NCBI GenBank assembly: GCA_964461335.1
Contig: CAYWTY010000005.1
Location: 1 to 39,413 of the forward strand
Length of the DNA stretch: 39,413 nucleotides
Reading direction: 5' to 3'
Origin: JAKJBL01 sp964461335
GTDB taxonomy: Bacteria; Bacillota; Clostridia; Christensenellales; CAG-138
Positions 23,532-31,672 of the stretch are shown in pieces. Numbering within the stretch: the first letter of the stretch is position 1; every line of letters starts with the position of its first letter. A program made the position numbers and the translations under genes. Below the pieces are notes generated by a model, which searched no databases, was not told the origin of the DNA, and was given only the letters and a program-made list of their open reading frames with translations.

Positions 23532-24950
23532 ATGTATAAAGATAGCGTATGGCAAGAAAAGATGCGTATCAAAATCGACTTTAACCATATGATGAGTGAC
23601 ACACTTGCTGAAAAGGGAATTGCATTAAGTGAAATCGAAACTATGGCGCCCTTTATTAAATCAGCTTCATTAAGCATGGCTGAAAAACGCCACCTAATGA
23701 AATGGAGGGAGTTGCCATATAACCAGGATGCAATATCAGAAGAAATATTAGCTGCAGCAAAAGAGCTAAGCAAATTCGAAAACTTTGTTGTGCTTGGCAT
23801 AGGCGGCAGTGCGCTTGGCCCAATTGCTGTGCAGCATGCACTTAACCACCCATATTACAATATTCTCACAGATTCCAGCCGGAGCGGACCGAGACTCTTT
23901 GTAGAAGACAATGTTGACCCTGAACGCATTTCAGCTTTATTTGATGTTATTGATATTGAAAAAACAGTGTTTAATGTTATAACAAAGTCAGGAAGTACAA
24001 GCGAAACAATGGCGCAATTATTAATAATTGCATCAATGCTTGAGGAAAGGTTGGGGAGACAAGCGTTAAGCCGTCATCTCATAGCAACAACTGATGAAGA
24101 AAAGGGCAGCCTGATAAGAATCGCAAAACAGTTCGGCATTAAAACGTTTTATATTCCTGAAGGAGTTGGAGGGCGTTTTAGTGTGTTGTGCCCGGTAGGG
24201 CTGTTGCCTGCAGCTGTTTGCGGCATAGATGTAAAAGCAATGCTCTTGGGCGCAGCGTTTATGGATAACCTGTGTAATAATCCTGATATCTGGCATAATC
24301 CTGCATATATGTTTGCTTTAATGCAGGTAAGTGCTATGAAGCGCGGTTGTAATATATCGGTTATGATGCCATATGCAGATTCTTTAAAGTATTTTGCTGA
24401 TTGGTACGCGCAGCTATGGGCAGAATCTCTCGGTAAACGCTTCGATAATGAAAGAGATGAAGTTTTTAAAGGCCAAACACCAGTGAAGGCATTAGGGGCT
24501 ACAGATCAACATAGCCAAGTTCAGTTGTATACAGAGGGTCCCTTCGATAAAGTAGTAACTTTTATTCGCGTTGAACACTACAGAAAGGATGTTGCTATAC
24601 CCAAGAGTTTTAAGGATTATCCGGATATTTCTTACCTTGGCGGTCACTCTCTTAATGAGCTAATTCACGCTGAACAGTCAGCTACTGAGTATGCGCTTGC
24701 AAAGAGCGGGCACATGAACAACTCCATCATCATGCCTGAAATTAACCCATTTACAATAGGTCAGCTTATTTACTTCTTTGAAGTAGCAACAGCTTTTGCT
24801 GGCGAACTATTGAATATTAATGCCTTCGACCAACCTGGGGTAGAAGAAGGTAAAAATGCAACTTATGCGCTTTTAGGTAAACCTGGTTTTGAAGCAAAAA
24901 AGAAGGAGTTGGATGCTGTACCAGACCGAGATAAACGTTTTATTATTTAA
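23532..24950 (+). CDS. pgi: Glucose-6-phosphate isomerase
   Basis: Glycolytic interconversion of glucose 6-phosphate and fructose 6-phosphate. Family features are GIGGSALGP near residue 93, KSGSTSETMAQ, GGRFSVLCPVGLLP (PGI signature 1), and the C-terminal HSLNELIHAEQSATEYALA region. The length of 472 aa is typical of the shorter Gram-positive and archaeal-like bacterial forms. ATG at 23532 follows AGGAGGT. There is no clear terminator downstream; the next gene has its own promoter. Confidence 0.95.
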   Translation: MYKDSVWQEKMRIKIDFNHMMSDTLAEKGIALSEIETMAPFIKSASLSMAEKRHLMKWRELPYNQDAISEEILAAAKELSKFENFVVLGIGGSALGPIAVQHALNHPYYNILTDSSRSGPRLFVEDNVDPERISALFDVIDIEKTVFNVITKSGSTSETMAQLLIIASMLEERLGRQALSRHLIATTDEEKGSLIRIAKQFGIKTFYIPEGVGGRFSVLCPVGLLPAAVCGIDVKAMLLGAAFMDNLCNNPDIWHNPAYMFALMQVSAMKRGCNISVMMPYADSLKYFADWYAQLWAESLGKRFDNERDEVFKGQTPVKALGATDQHSQVQLYTEGPFDKVVTFIRVEHYRKDVAIPKSFKDYPDISYLGGHSLNELIHAEQSATEYALAKSGHMNNSIIMPEINPFTIGQLIYFFEVATAFAGELLNINAFDQPGVEEGKNATYALLGKPGFEAKKKELDAVPDRDKRFII

Positions 24951-25020
24951 ATGGTAAGCGTTGAAGTTGATAAACATCAGGAAAATTTCTTGGCCAAGCT
25001 GTAAACTTTAAGCATTAATG

Positions 25021-25049
25021 GTGACAGCTTAAAAGTAATGAGGTAGAAT
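25021..25049 (+). promoter_or_regulatory. Promoter of the substrate-binding lipoprotein gene
   Basis: GTGACA at 25021-25026 and TAGAAT at 25044-25049 are separated by 17 bp. Start near 25056, leader of about 60 nt. Confidence 0.5.
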
Positions 25050-25114
25050 CATATCGAAGTTTCCTGCAATATTTTCTGTAAACAAATTTGCAGACTTATA
25101 GGATGAGTTTTAAA

Positions 25115-26263
25115 ATGAAAAGAGTTTTAACCTGCTTAAAGAACGCAGGTATTTATCTATTATGTGGGCTTCTTTTTGCAGGCTGCGTAAAATCAGGGGA
25201 AATTGATGCAGTTACTCCTGCTGTGGACGTGACCCCTGAGCCTGAAGCCAAGGTTGAGACGTCTATTAACGTTTCAGGTACGCTTATTGGTTTTATTGTA
25301 CCAAAGGCAACTGATGAAGCATTATATCTCGCGAAACATGGCTTTTTGCGCACTGCTGAAAACCTTGGCTATCCAGCGAAGCTCTTTCAATCTGCCCAGG
25401 GTCTTGCTTCTGTAGCAATGGTTGAACAAGCGGCCTTAGAAGGCTGCGCAGGGCTTCTAATCTGGAGCCCGGATGATTCCAACGCTGCTGCTATTAAGCG
25501 TGCAAAGGAACTTTCTATACCTGTAGTTGTGCCATATTATAGGGCATCCGAACCAGGAGTATCAGCTAACCCACAGGCTGATTTATTGGGCTATACTGAG
25601 GAAGTAGCTCTAAGTATTGCGCAGCGCATGCAGGAACGTGAGTGTAAGGCAGGCAAGATTCTGGTATATGGAAATGAACCTGAACTTGCTTATGAGGGTT
25701 TTGCGGCAGCTATAGCTGCTTATTACCCACAGTATAATGTTGCGTATTATAAATCAAATTCCGTGCAAGAACAGGCCGCAATTGATGAACTTGCAGAGTA
25801 TATTCTTTGGAACAGAGATATTAAAGGATTGTTTTGCACAGACACAGGTGGTGCGCGAACAGCTGTCCGCGCACGAGAATTAGCACAAAGCCTATTCAAG
25901 CGCAATGGTGCGCCTGAAGCAAAAGCTACTCCCCAAATAACTGAAAAGGCAAGCCTAGAAACGCCTTTACCATCAGCAACTCCTGTACCTGCAGGGCTAA
26001 TTAAGTCAATTACCATAACAGTTGCAGGTTATGGGTTAAATGAGGATACAATCTCGCTTCTTAGCAAAAATGATATACATGCGCTTGTGCTTGAACCATA
26101 CTATGATGCAAGCGCGCATGCGCTTATGCTGCTTGACCGCATTTTAAATGGGCAGAGCGTTCCAGCATCGTCAAAGCTAAATATGCCTATAGTTAGGCTT
26201 GCTACGCTCGAAAAGTATCAGCTGATATACGAGCAGGCAAAAGATTGGTTCGGCTTGAATTGA
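25115..26263 (+). CDS. Periplasmic-binding-protein-like lipoprotein
   Basis: A 382-residue lipoprotein with signal peptide and lipobox LFAGC (C24). A Pro/Thr/Glu-rich linker follows, then a type-I sugar-binding fold resembling LacI/RbsB-type proteins: IGFIVPKATDEALYLAKHGFLRTAE, GLLIWSPDDSNAAAIKRA, IPVVVPYY, GKILVYGN and IKGLFCTDTGGARTA. A low-complexity Ala/Pro/Thr segment at about 264-294 splits the second lobe, which is unusual. No permease or ATPase is adjacent, so it may act as a sensor or orphan receptor. ATG 25115 is preferred (AGGATGAG 7 nt upstream); ATG 25103 and TTG 25088 are in frame. Confidence 0.75.
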   Translation: MKRVLTCLKNAGIYLLCGLLFAGCVKSGEIDAVTPAVDVTPEPEAKVETSINVSGTLIGFIVPKATDEALYLAKHGFLRTAENLGYPAKLFQSAQGLASVAMVEQAALEGCAGLLIWSPDDSNAAAIKRAKELSIPVVVPYYRASEPGVSANPQADLLGYTEEVALSIAQRMQERECKAGKILVYGNEPELAYEGFAAAIAAYYPQYNVAYYKSNSVQEQAAIDELAEYILWNRDIKGLFCTDTGGARTAVRARELAQSLFKRNGAPEAKATPQITEKASLETPLPSATPVPAGLIKSITITVAGYGLNEDTISLLSKNDIHALVLEPYYDASAHALMLLDRILNGQSVPASSKLNMPIVRLATLEKYQLIYEQAKDWFGLN

Positions 26264-26273
26264 CTGCTATAAT
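26245..26273 (+). promoter_or_regulatory. rodA promoter inside the 3' end of the lipoprotein gene
   Basis: TTGGTT at 26245-26250, a 17-bp spacer, TGC and TATAAT at 26268-26273 form a good extended promoter. It overlaps the last codons of the lipoprotein gene and sits about 20 bp before the rodA GTG. Confidence 0.6.
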
Positions 26274-26291
26274 AAGCCTAAGGGGAATATA

Positions 26292-27452
26292 GTGAGAAGC
26301 GAAAGGGATGCAAGGCAAAAAGCTAAAAATATTGAATGGGTAACTGTGTTGCTTATTCTTGGTTTTGTGGGTTTTGGCCTGATTACAATCGGAAATGTGA
26401 TGGCTGAACCATTTACCGGCCAAGAGTCCGGAATTGCCGATATACTAAAAAAACTAAGTCTTGAATATGTTCAGCGACAGGCGGCTAATTTTTTAGTAGG
26501 CCTAGCAGCTTTGTTAATAGTTGCAGTTATTGACTACAGCCTTTTGCGCAACATTATTAATTATGTGTATATTGCTAATATTGCCTTGCTTGTTATGCTG
26601 CTTTTAGTTCGCAGTTCAACAAGAGGTGTGTTCGGGTGGTTTACAGTTGGTGCGCGTGCTTTTCAGCCATCCGAGCTTTTCAAGGTCACTTTGATAATTA
26701 TGCTTTCCAAACATGCTTCGGATGCTTTCGAACGCGATGGAGCATTGAAGAGCTTTAAAGACATTGCAAGCATGTTGCTCTATTTCGGGTTGCCTTTTGC
26801 TCTTGTTATTATGCAGCCCGATTTTGGGACAGCTGTTGTGTTTATTGCTATTCTTATCTGCATTCTTTTCGTTTCAAAAATTAGTTGGAAATACATTGTG
26901 AGTGCCATTGCTGTTGGCGCTGCTTTGCTTCCGCTTAGCTATTATTATATTTTTACTGACGAACAGAAAAGACGCATTGATGTTTTTCTTGACCCAACAG
27001 AGGATCTTCTGGGGTCAGGTATGCACGTAGCAAGAAGCAAGGAAGCAATTGGTTCAGGCCAACTTATTGGAAAGGGTTATTTTAGAGAGGGCACTTTAGC
27101 ACAGCTAAAATATGTGCCCGAAAGGCACACAGACTTTGTGTTCTCAGGAATTGTGGAGGGTTTTGGATTTGTTGGCGGAACAATTTTGATAGTTGCTTAT
27201 TTTGTTTTGATTTTCCGCTGGCTCTGGGTAGCTTCGCATGCAAAAGATCATTTTGGCACCTGTCTTGTTATTGGTGCAACAGGTATGCTGCTTGCGCACG
27301 TATTTGAAAACATAGGCATGAGCATAGGTTTAATGCCAGTTACAGGGATACCGCTTCCGTTTGTTAGCTATGGCGGTTCAAACCTTTTGGCAAATATGTT
27401 ATCTGCAGGCTTAGTGTTAAATGTATGGCTCAGGCGGCCACTGCGAAGATAG
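26292..27452 (+). CDS. rodA: SEDS-family peptidoglycan polymerase, RodA-like
   Basis: Polytopic glycosyltransferase of the FtsW/RodA/SpoVE family that polymerises lipid II. Family motifs are AFQPSELFK (about 118-126), QPDFGTA, the extracellular PERHTDFVFS and the terminal GIPLPFVSYGGSN. About ten hydrophobic helices are visible in 386 aa. TDFVFS and the single-copy context favour RodA (elongation), but SpoVE or FtsW cannot be excluded. The start is GTG at 26292 after AAGGGGAA. Confidence 0.88.
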   Translation: MRSERDARQKAKNIEWVTVLLILGFVGFGLITIGNVMAEPFTGQESGIADILKKLSLEYVQRQAANFLVGLAALLIVAVIDYSLLRNIINYVYIANIALLVMLLLVRSSTRGVFGWFTVGARAFQPSELFKVTLIIMLSKHASDAFERDGALKSFKDIASMLLYFGLPFALVIMQPDFGTAVVFIAILICILFVSKISWKYIVSAIAVGAALLPLSYYYIFTDEQKRRIDVFLDPTEDLLGSGMHVARSKEAIGSGQLIGKGYFREGTLAQLKYVPERHTDFVFSGIVEGFGFVGGTILIVAYFVLIFRWLWVASHAKDHFGTCLVIGATGMLLAHVFENIGMSIGLMPVTGIPLPFVSYGGSNLLANMLSAGLVLNVWLRRPLRR

Positions 27453-27469
27453 GGTTATTTCCTTATCGT

Positions 27470-27498
27470 GCCTAATCCTGAAATTTTCTGCATATACT
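27470..27498 (+). promoter_or_regulatory. Possible sigma-E (sporulation) promoter of spoIVFA
   Basis: GCCTAAT at 27470-27476, a 14-bp spacer and CATATACT at 27491-27498 match the mother-cell sigma-E consensus (KMATATT, 14-15 bp, CATACAAT) at 5 of 7 and 6 of 8 positions. The known control of spoIVF by sigma-E makes this plausible. Alternatively TATACT (27493-27498) is a sigma-A -10. Confidence 0.3.
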
Positions 27499-27529
27499 GT
27501 GGTATTCGGAAATGGAAGGGTGGCTCGAT

Positions 27530-28210
27530 ATGAATCTGCAAAAGATGGAGATAAGTCCGTTTATTATAGATGACAATGTCGTGTGCCAACCCGACCAAAG
27601 TCATAGAAAGCAAACAAGAAGATTTAGCAAATCACATAAACGAATTCGACAGCTGCCAGGGCCTCTTATAGCAAAAATAGGCATCTGTGTTTTTGCGTGC
27701 GCACTTATGCTCTCTATGCGAGCCCTTGAAATCCCGGGTTCTGACCAGATGGTCTTAAGCGTACAAAACATCTTGAACAAAGAAATGAACTTAGACGAGA
27801 TGTTAGGCAAACTTCAGTTTGTGGAATTGCCAAATGTATTGGAGGTATTCTCAGCGGATAAAAAAATGGTTGTGCCTGTCAATGCCTCAAATGTTAAAAT
27901 AGCCCACGAAGAAGGCTACGTTGAATGGGAAGAGTCGCCTAACGCACAGGTTATTGCTGCAGCGAATGGGCGTGTACGCGCTATAGGTCTTGATGACTTG
28001 CTCGGTAACTATATTCGACTTGAGCATGATGGTGAGCTTGAAACAATATACTATGGATTTTCTAGTATTCAAGTTGAGGAAGGTCAGCCTATTCGCAAAC
28101 TTGATACTCTAGGGACCCTCGGTCCTAGTGGTTTTTTGCGTCTTTATGTGCTCAATGCCGGCAAACCTCAACCGCCTGAGAACTATTTTGACCTAAAGCT
28201 GAACAAATGA
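27530..28210 (+). CDS. spoIVFA: SpoIVFA-like regulator with inactive LytM domain
   Basis: A 226-residue single-pass membrane protein. The N-terminal cytoplasmic part is basic (to about 45), one transmembrane segment lies at about 48-68, and the C-terminal part is M23/LytM-like (NYIRLEHDGELETIYYGF, GQPIRKLDTLG). Zinc-binding histidines of active LytM enzymes are absent (YYGF for YAHL, RLYVL for HLHF), as in SpoIVFA. In Bacillus SpoIVFA holds and inhibits the SpoIVFB protease in the outer forespore membrane. The gene overlaps spoIVFB by four bases. I chose ATG 27530 (GGAAGGGTGG upstream) over ATG 27512. Confidence 0.78.
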   Translation: MNLQKMEISPFIIDDNVVCQPDQSHRKQTRRFSKSHKRIRQLPGPLIAKIGICVFACALMLSMRALEIPGSDQMVLSVQNILNKEMNLDEMLGKLQFVELPNVLEVFSADKKMVVPVNASNVKIAHEEGYVEWEESPNAQVIAAANGRVRAIGLDDLLGNYIRLEHDGELETIYYGFSSIQVEEGQPIRKLDTLGTLGPSGFLRLYVLNAGKPQPPENYFDLKLNK

Positions 28211-29082
28211 AGCTTTTTCAATTAGGCAATACCCAAGTTCGCTTGCATCCGGGTGTTATACTTGTATTAGTAGGCGCAACGATATTGGGGTTATTATGGC
28301 GCTTATTACAGGCTATGCTTGCTCTAATTTTGCACGAAATCTCCCACGCTATAGTTGCAAAATCTATGGGCTATAGGGTTGATAATGTTGAGTTCCTGCC
28401 GTTTGGTGGAATTGCACGATTAGATGGTCTTCCGCTTTCCTCTAAAGCTGAGTTTTGTATTGCTGCAGCAGGGCCGCTATGCAGTTTGGTAGTTGCAGGG
28501 GTTATTTCTCTTGCAGTTATATTCCTACCCATGGTTGGGGAGCGGCTGCAATACTTCCTGTATTTTAATATCGCTTTAGCATTATTTAACCTGTTGCCCC
28601 TGTTGCCCCTTGATGGCGGGCGTATGTTCCGTACTATTTTGCTACGCTTTTTTAAACCTTACTTCGCAACAGCCATTGCTGCTTGGTTAGGGATTCTTTT
28701 TGGCGCAGGATTATTCCTCTTTGCACTTTATATGCTGCTATTTTATTTGATACTTAATCCTTTTTTGTTATTGATGGGCGCATTCCTCTTTGCAGCAGCA
28801 ATTCGTGAGCTGCGAACAGCACCGCAGGCTAAGCTTAGTTCAATGCTTAGGCGGAAAGATGCTTTTGTGCGCGGAGAGGCGTTGCCTATAAAAAATGCTG
28901 CAGTTCGTGCTAGTATGCCTTGTGGGCTTGCACTAAGCCAGTTGTCAGCTTCGAAATACAATTTGCTTTTCGTATTGGATGAGCAGATGAGAATAATAGG
29001 CCAGCTCGATGAAGTCAAGTTGCTTGAAGGCATTGCAAAAAGCGGGCAAGAAGTGCCTGTTGGTATGCTGCTAAAGTATTAA
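28207..29082 (+). CDS. spoIVFB: SpoIVFB-like site-2 intramembrane metalloprotease
   Basis: A polytopic S2P protease, 291 aa. The zinc motif H43-E44-I-S-H47 lies in a transmembrane helix, with the second site LPLDGGR (D136) in another. FLPFGGIARLDG between them is typical of the SpoIVFB group, and a single CBS-like domain forms the last 70 residues. In sporulation SpoIVFB cleaves pro-sigma-K in the mother cell. The start ATG overlaps the spoIVFA stop (ATGA), indicating coupled translation and matched amounts. Confidence 0.88.
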   Translation: MKLFQLGNTQVRLHPGVILVLVGATILGLLWRLLQAMLALILHEISHAIVAKSMGYRVDNVEFLPFGGIARLDGLPLSSKAEFCIAAAGPLCSLVVAGVISLAVIFLPMVGERLQYFLYFNIALALFNLLPLLPLDGGRMFRTILLRFFKPYFATAIAAWLGILFGAGLFLFALYMLLFYLILNPFLLLMGAFLFAAAIRELRTAPQAKLSSMLRRKDAFVRGEALPIKNAAVRASMPCGLALSQLSASKYNLLFVLDEQMRIIGQLDEVKLLEGIAKSGQEVPVGMLLKY

Positions 29083-29172
29083 AATAAATTTATGTCGAGC
29101 TTGCTAAGATTGACCCTAATTATCAATGATGCTACACTTGTTTTAGTGGAAGGTCATATTTGGAGGTTATTC

Positions 29173-31008
29173 TTGGGTTACAAAAGTCTTGACGAGATTC
29201 TTCCTGGTGTTGAAAAGCCAGCTCGGTATACAGGCGGAGAATGGAATATGGTATTGAAACAGGATGCGAAGCTTAAGTTTGCGCTCTGTTTTCCTGATGT
29301 ATACGAAATCGGAATGTCGCATCTTGGTTCTCGAATTCTTTATAACATACTAAACATGCGCGAAGAGATTGCCTGTGAGCGCGTTTTTGCGCCTTGGCCA
29401 GATATGGAAAGAAGCCTTTTAGAGGCCGAACATCCGCTGTTTTCGCTCGAATCCAAACTATCGCTAGATAAATTCGATATTATTGGGTTTTCGCTCCTTT
29501 ATGAATTGTGCTACACAAATGTGCTTTCAATTCTTAGGTTGGGAAACATCCCATTATTAGCGAAAGAAAGGGAAGAAAGACACCCCCTTGTTATTTGCGG
29601 CGGTACATGCGCCTGTAATGCTGAACCGCTTGCTGACTTTATGGATGCGGTTCTGCTTGGAGATGGTGAGGAGCTTCTTCTAGATGTGCTTGACGCCTAT
29701 TTACAAGAGCGAGTTTTAGGAAGAACCAAGCATGAAATTCTTTTAAGGCTATCAGAAATTAAAGGCGTTTATGTTCCCAGCTTCTATGAAGCAGAATACA
29801 ATAGCGGCCGCTTTTACAGGCTAAGTGCAATTGAACCTTCGGCCCCTGAGCGAATAGAGCGCAGAGTTGTTAAAGATTTAGAAAACACGCCTTATTTAGG
29901 CAAGCCGATTGTTCCAAATGTGGGGATAGTCCATGACCGGATAGCCCTTGAGCTCTTCCGCGGCTGCACTCGTGGCTGCAGGTTCTGCCAAGCGGGCTAT
30001 ATTTACCGCCCGGTACGCGAAAGAAAAAAGGAAACGCTTATTCAAATGGCACACGAATTAGTTAAAGAAACGGGATATGACGAGATATCGTTATTTTCTT
30101 TGAGTTCAAGCGATTATTCTTGTATTCATGAGTTGGTGCCTGAGTTGCTGGATTCTATGCAAGACCAGAAGGTGTCCATTTCTTTGCCATCACTGCGCAT
30201 TGATTCATCTATTAAAGAAGACCTTGAGCGAATGCAGGCAGTGAGGAAGGCAGGCCTTACTTTTGCGCCAGAAGCAGGCACACAGCGCCTTAGGGATGTT
30301 ATTAACAAGGGTGTGACTGAGCAAAACCTTTTAAATGTAACGCGTGAAGCTTTTGATGCAGGGTGGACAGGCATAAAGCTATATTTTATGATTGGATTAC
30401 CGACAGAAACTGATGATGATATCCTCGGTATTGCAGAACTCGCAAGAAGTATTTCAAAGGAGTATTCTAGCAGAGCAAAACGCACAATTAGCAAACCACT
30501 AAGGCTGACTATTAGCGTTTCCTCATTTGTGCCAAAACCTTTTACCCCATTTCAGTGGGTAGCACAAGATAGCCCAGAGGAACTCAGGCGAAAACAGCAA
30601 CTCCTAAAATCTGCGCTTAAAGGCATACGTGGTGTTGAATACAAGTACCACGATTCCAATGTAAGCTTGCTGGAAGCAGCATTTTCTCGAGGCGATAGGC
30701 GGCTTGGCCGAGTTCTTTTAGAAGCCTATAACAGAGGCTGCAGATTTGATTCATGGGCTGAGCATTTTAAGTTCGAGTTATGGATGGAAGCATTTGAAGC
30801 CTGCGGCTTAACACCCTCACAATTTGCTAACCAAACAATTGATATCAATGAACCCCTGCCTTGGGGGCATCTTGATATGCTGGTGAGTAACAGTTATCTT
30901 AAACAGGAGTATGAAAAGGCATTTCAAGCAGCACTGACAAAAGATTGCCGCAGTGGCTGTAACAATTGCTTTAATGTAGAACATGCGGATTATTGTACGG
31001 TTTCATAA
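29173..31008 (+). CDS. TIGR03960-family B12-binding radical SAM protein
   Basis: A 611-residue radical SAM enzyme with an N-terminal B12-binding-like region and the iron-sulfur motif C-T-R-G-C-R-F-C (CxxxCxxC) in FRGCTRGCRFCQAGY near residue 300. A Cys-rich end (CRSGCNNC...C) follows. It is paired with a DUF2344 protein, as in the family definition; the reaction is unknown, with suggestions linking it to RNA or translation. I start at TTG 29173 because GGAGG at 29162-29166 sits 6 nt before it and the following DEILPGVEKPARYTGGE is the usual family beginning. Longer in-frame starts lack ribosome sites. Confidence 0.88.
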   Translation: MGYKSLDEILPGVEKPARYTGGEWNMVLKQDAKLKFALCFPDVYEIGMSHLGSRILYNILNMREEIACERVFAPWPDMERSLLEAEHPLFSLESKLSLDKFDIIGFSLLYELCYTNVLSILRLGNIPLLAKEREERHPLVICGGTCACNAEPLADFMDAVLLGDGEELLLDVLDAYLQERVLGRTKHEILLRLSEIKGVYVPSFYEAEYNSGRFYRLSAIEPSAPERIERRVVKDLENTPYLGKPIVPNVGIVHDRIALELFRGCTRGCRFCQAGYIYRPVRERKKETLIQMAHELVKETGYDEISLFSLSSSDYSCIHELVPELLDSMQDQKVSISLPSLRIDSSIKEDLERMQAVRKAGLTFAPEAGTQRLRDVINKGVTEQNLLNVTREAFDAGWTGIKLYFMIGLPTETDDDILGIAELARSISKEYSSRAKRTISKPLRLTISVSSFVPKPFTPFQWVAQDSPEELRRKQQLLKSALKGIRGVEYKYHDSNVSLLEAAFSRGDRRLGRVLLEAYNRGCRFDSWAEHFKFELWMEAFEACGLTPSQFANQTIDINEPLPWGHLDMLVSNSYLKQEYEKAFQAALTKDCRSGCNNCFNVEHADYCTVS

Positions 31009-31672
31009 AGGCGATGAACTGCGGTTCATTTCGCATTTAGATGTTCAAAGATTAATGCAGCGTGCAATGCGGCGGGCAGGGTTTCCGCTTACCTATTCTC
31101 AGGGTTTTAATCCACATCCTCTGGTCTCATTTGCATCTGCTTTGGCTGTAGGCCATACAAGTGACGCGGAATGGGTTGATGTAAAACTAAACGAAGAACT
31201 CCCGCCCGTAGATTTTAAGGAGCGCCTAAATTTGGCACTGCCTGAGGGTTTATATATACACAGCGCAAAAAGGGTTACGGATACGCAAAAGTCGCTTACA
31301 ATGCTTTTGAGGCAGGCTTCTTACCGAGTCTTGCTTCAGTTTGATGAGCCCTTCAATGCTGATGCGCTTAAGCTTGGGATAAAGACATTGCTTGAAAACC
31401 CAATTATTGTTATGAAGCGCACAAAGAGCGGTTTTAAAAAAGCAGATATTCGGCCTCAGCTTATAAGTATAGATTATGTTCAAAGAAGCAACCAAGACGA
31501 CGATGCACAAAAAACAGCTCAACTTGCAATAGTAGGCTTACTGAATGCGTCTGGTGGCCTTCAGGTTGAATTATTGCTTAAAGAATTGTTTAAAGTATGT
31601 AATATATCACCGAGCGTAAGAGTGCATAGAGCTGATGTTGTCTTTGAAGGTTTTGAGGAAGTCGATGAATAA
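30983..31672 (+). CDS. TIGR03936/DUF2344 family protein
   Basis: A 229-residue protein starting IIVRFHKGDELRFISHLDVQRLMQRAMRRAG, the hallmark of the radical-SAM-linked DUF2344 family, with SQGFNPHPLVSFASALAVG next. In some genomes the domain is fused to the preceding radical SAM protein; here it is a separate gene overlapping it by 26 nt, which implies coupling. Its role is unknown. The end overlaps the RNase gene start by 8 nt. Confidence 0.9.
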   Translation: MRIIVRFHKGDELRFISHLDVQRLMQRAMRRAGFPLTYSQGFNPHPLVSFASALAVGHTSDAEWVDVKLNEELPPVDFKERLNLALPEGLYIHSAKRVTDTQKSLTMLLRQASYRVLLQFDEPFNADALKLGIKTLLENPIIVMKRTKSGFKKADIRPQLISIDYVQRSNQDDDAQKTAQLAIVGLLNASGGLQVELLLKELFKVCNISPSVRVHRADVVFEGFEEVDE

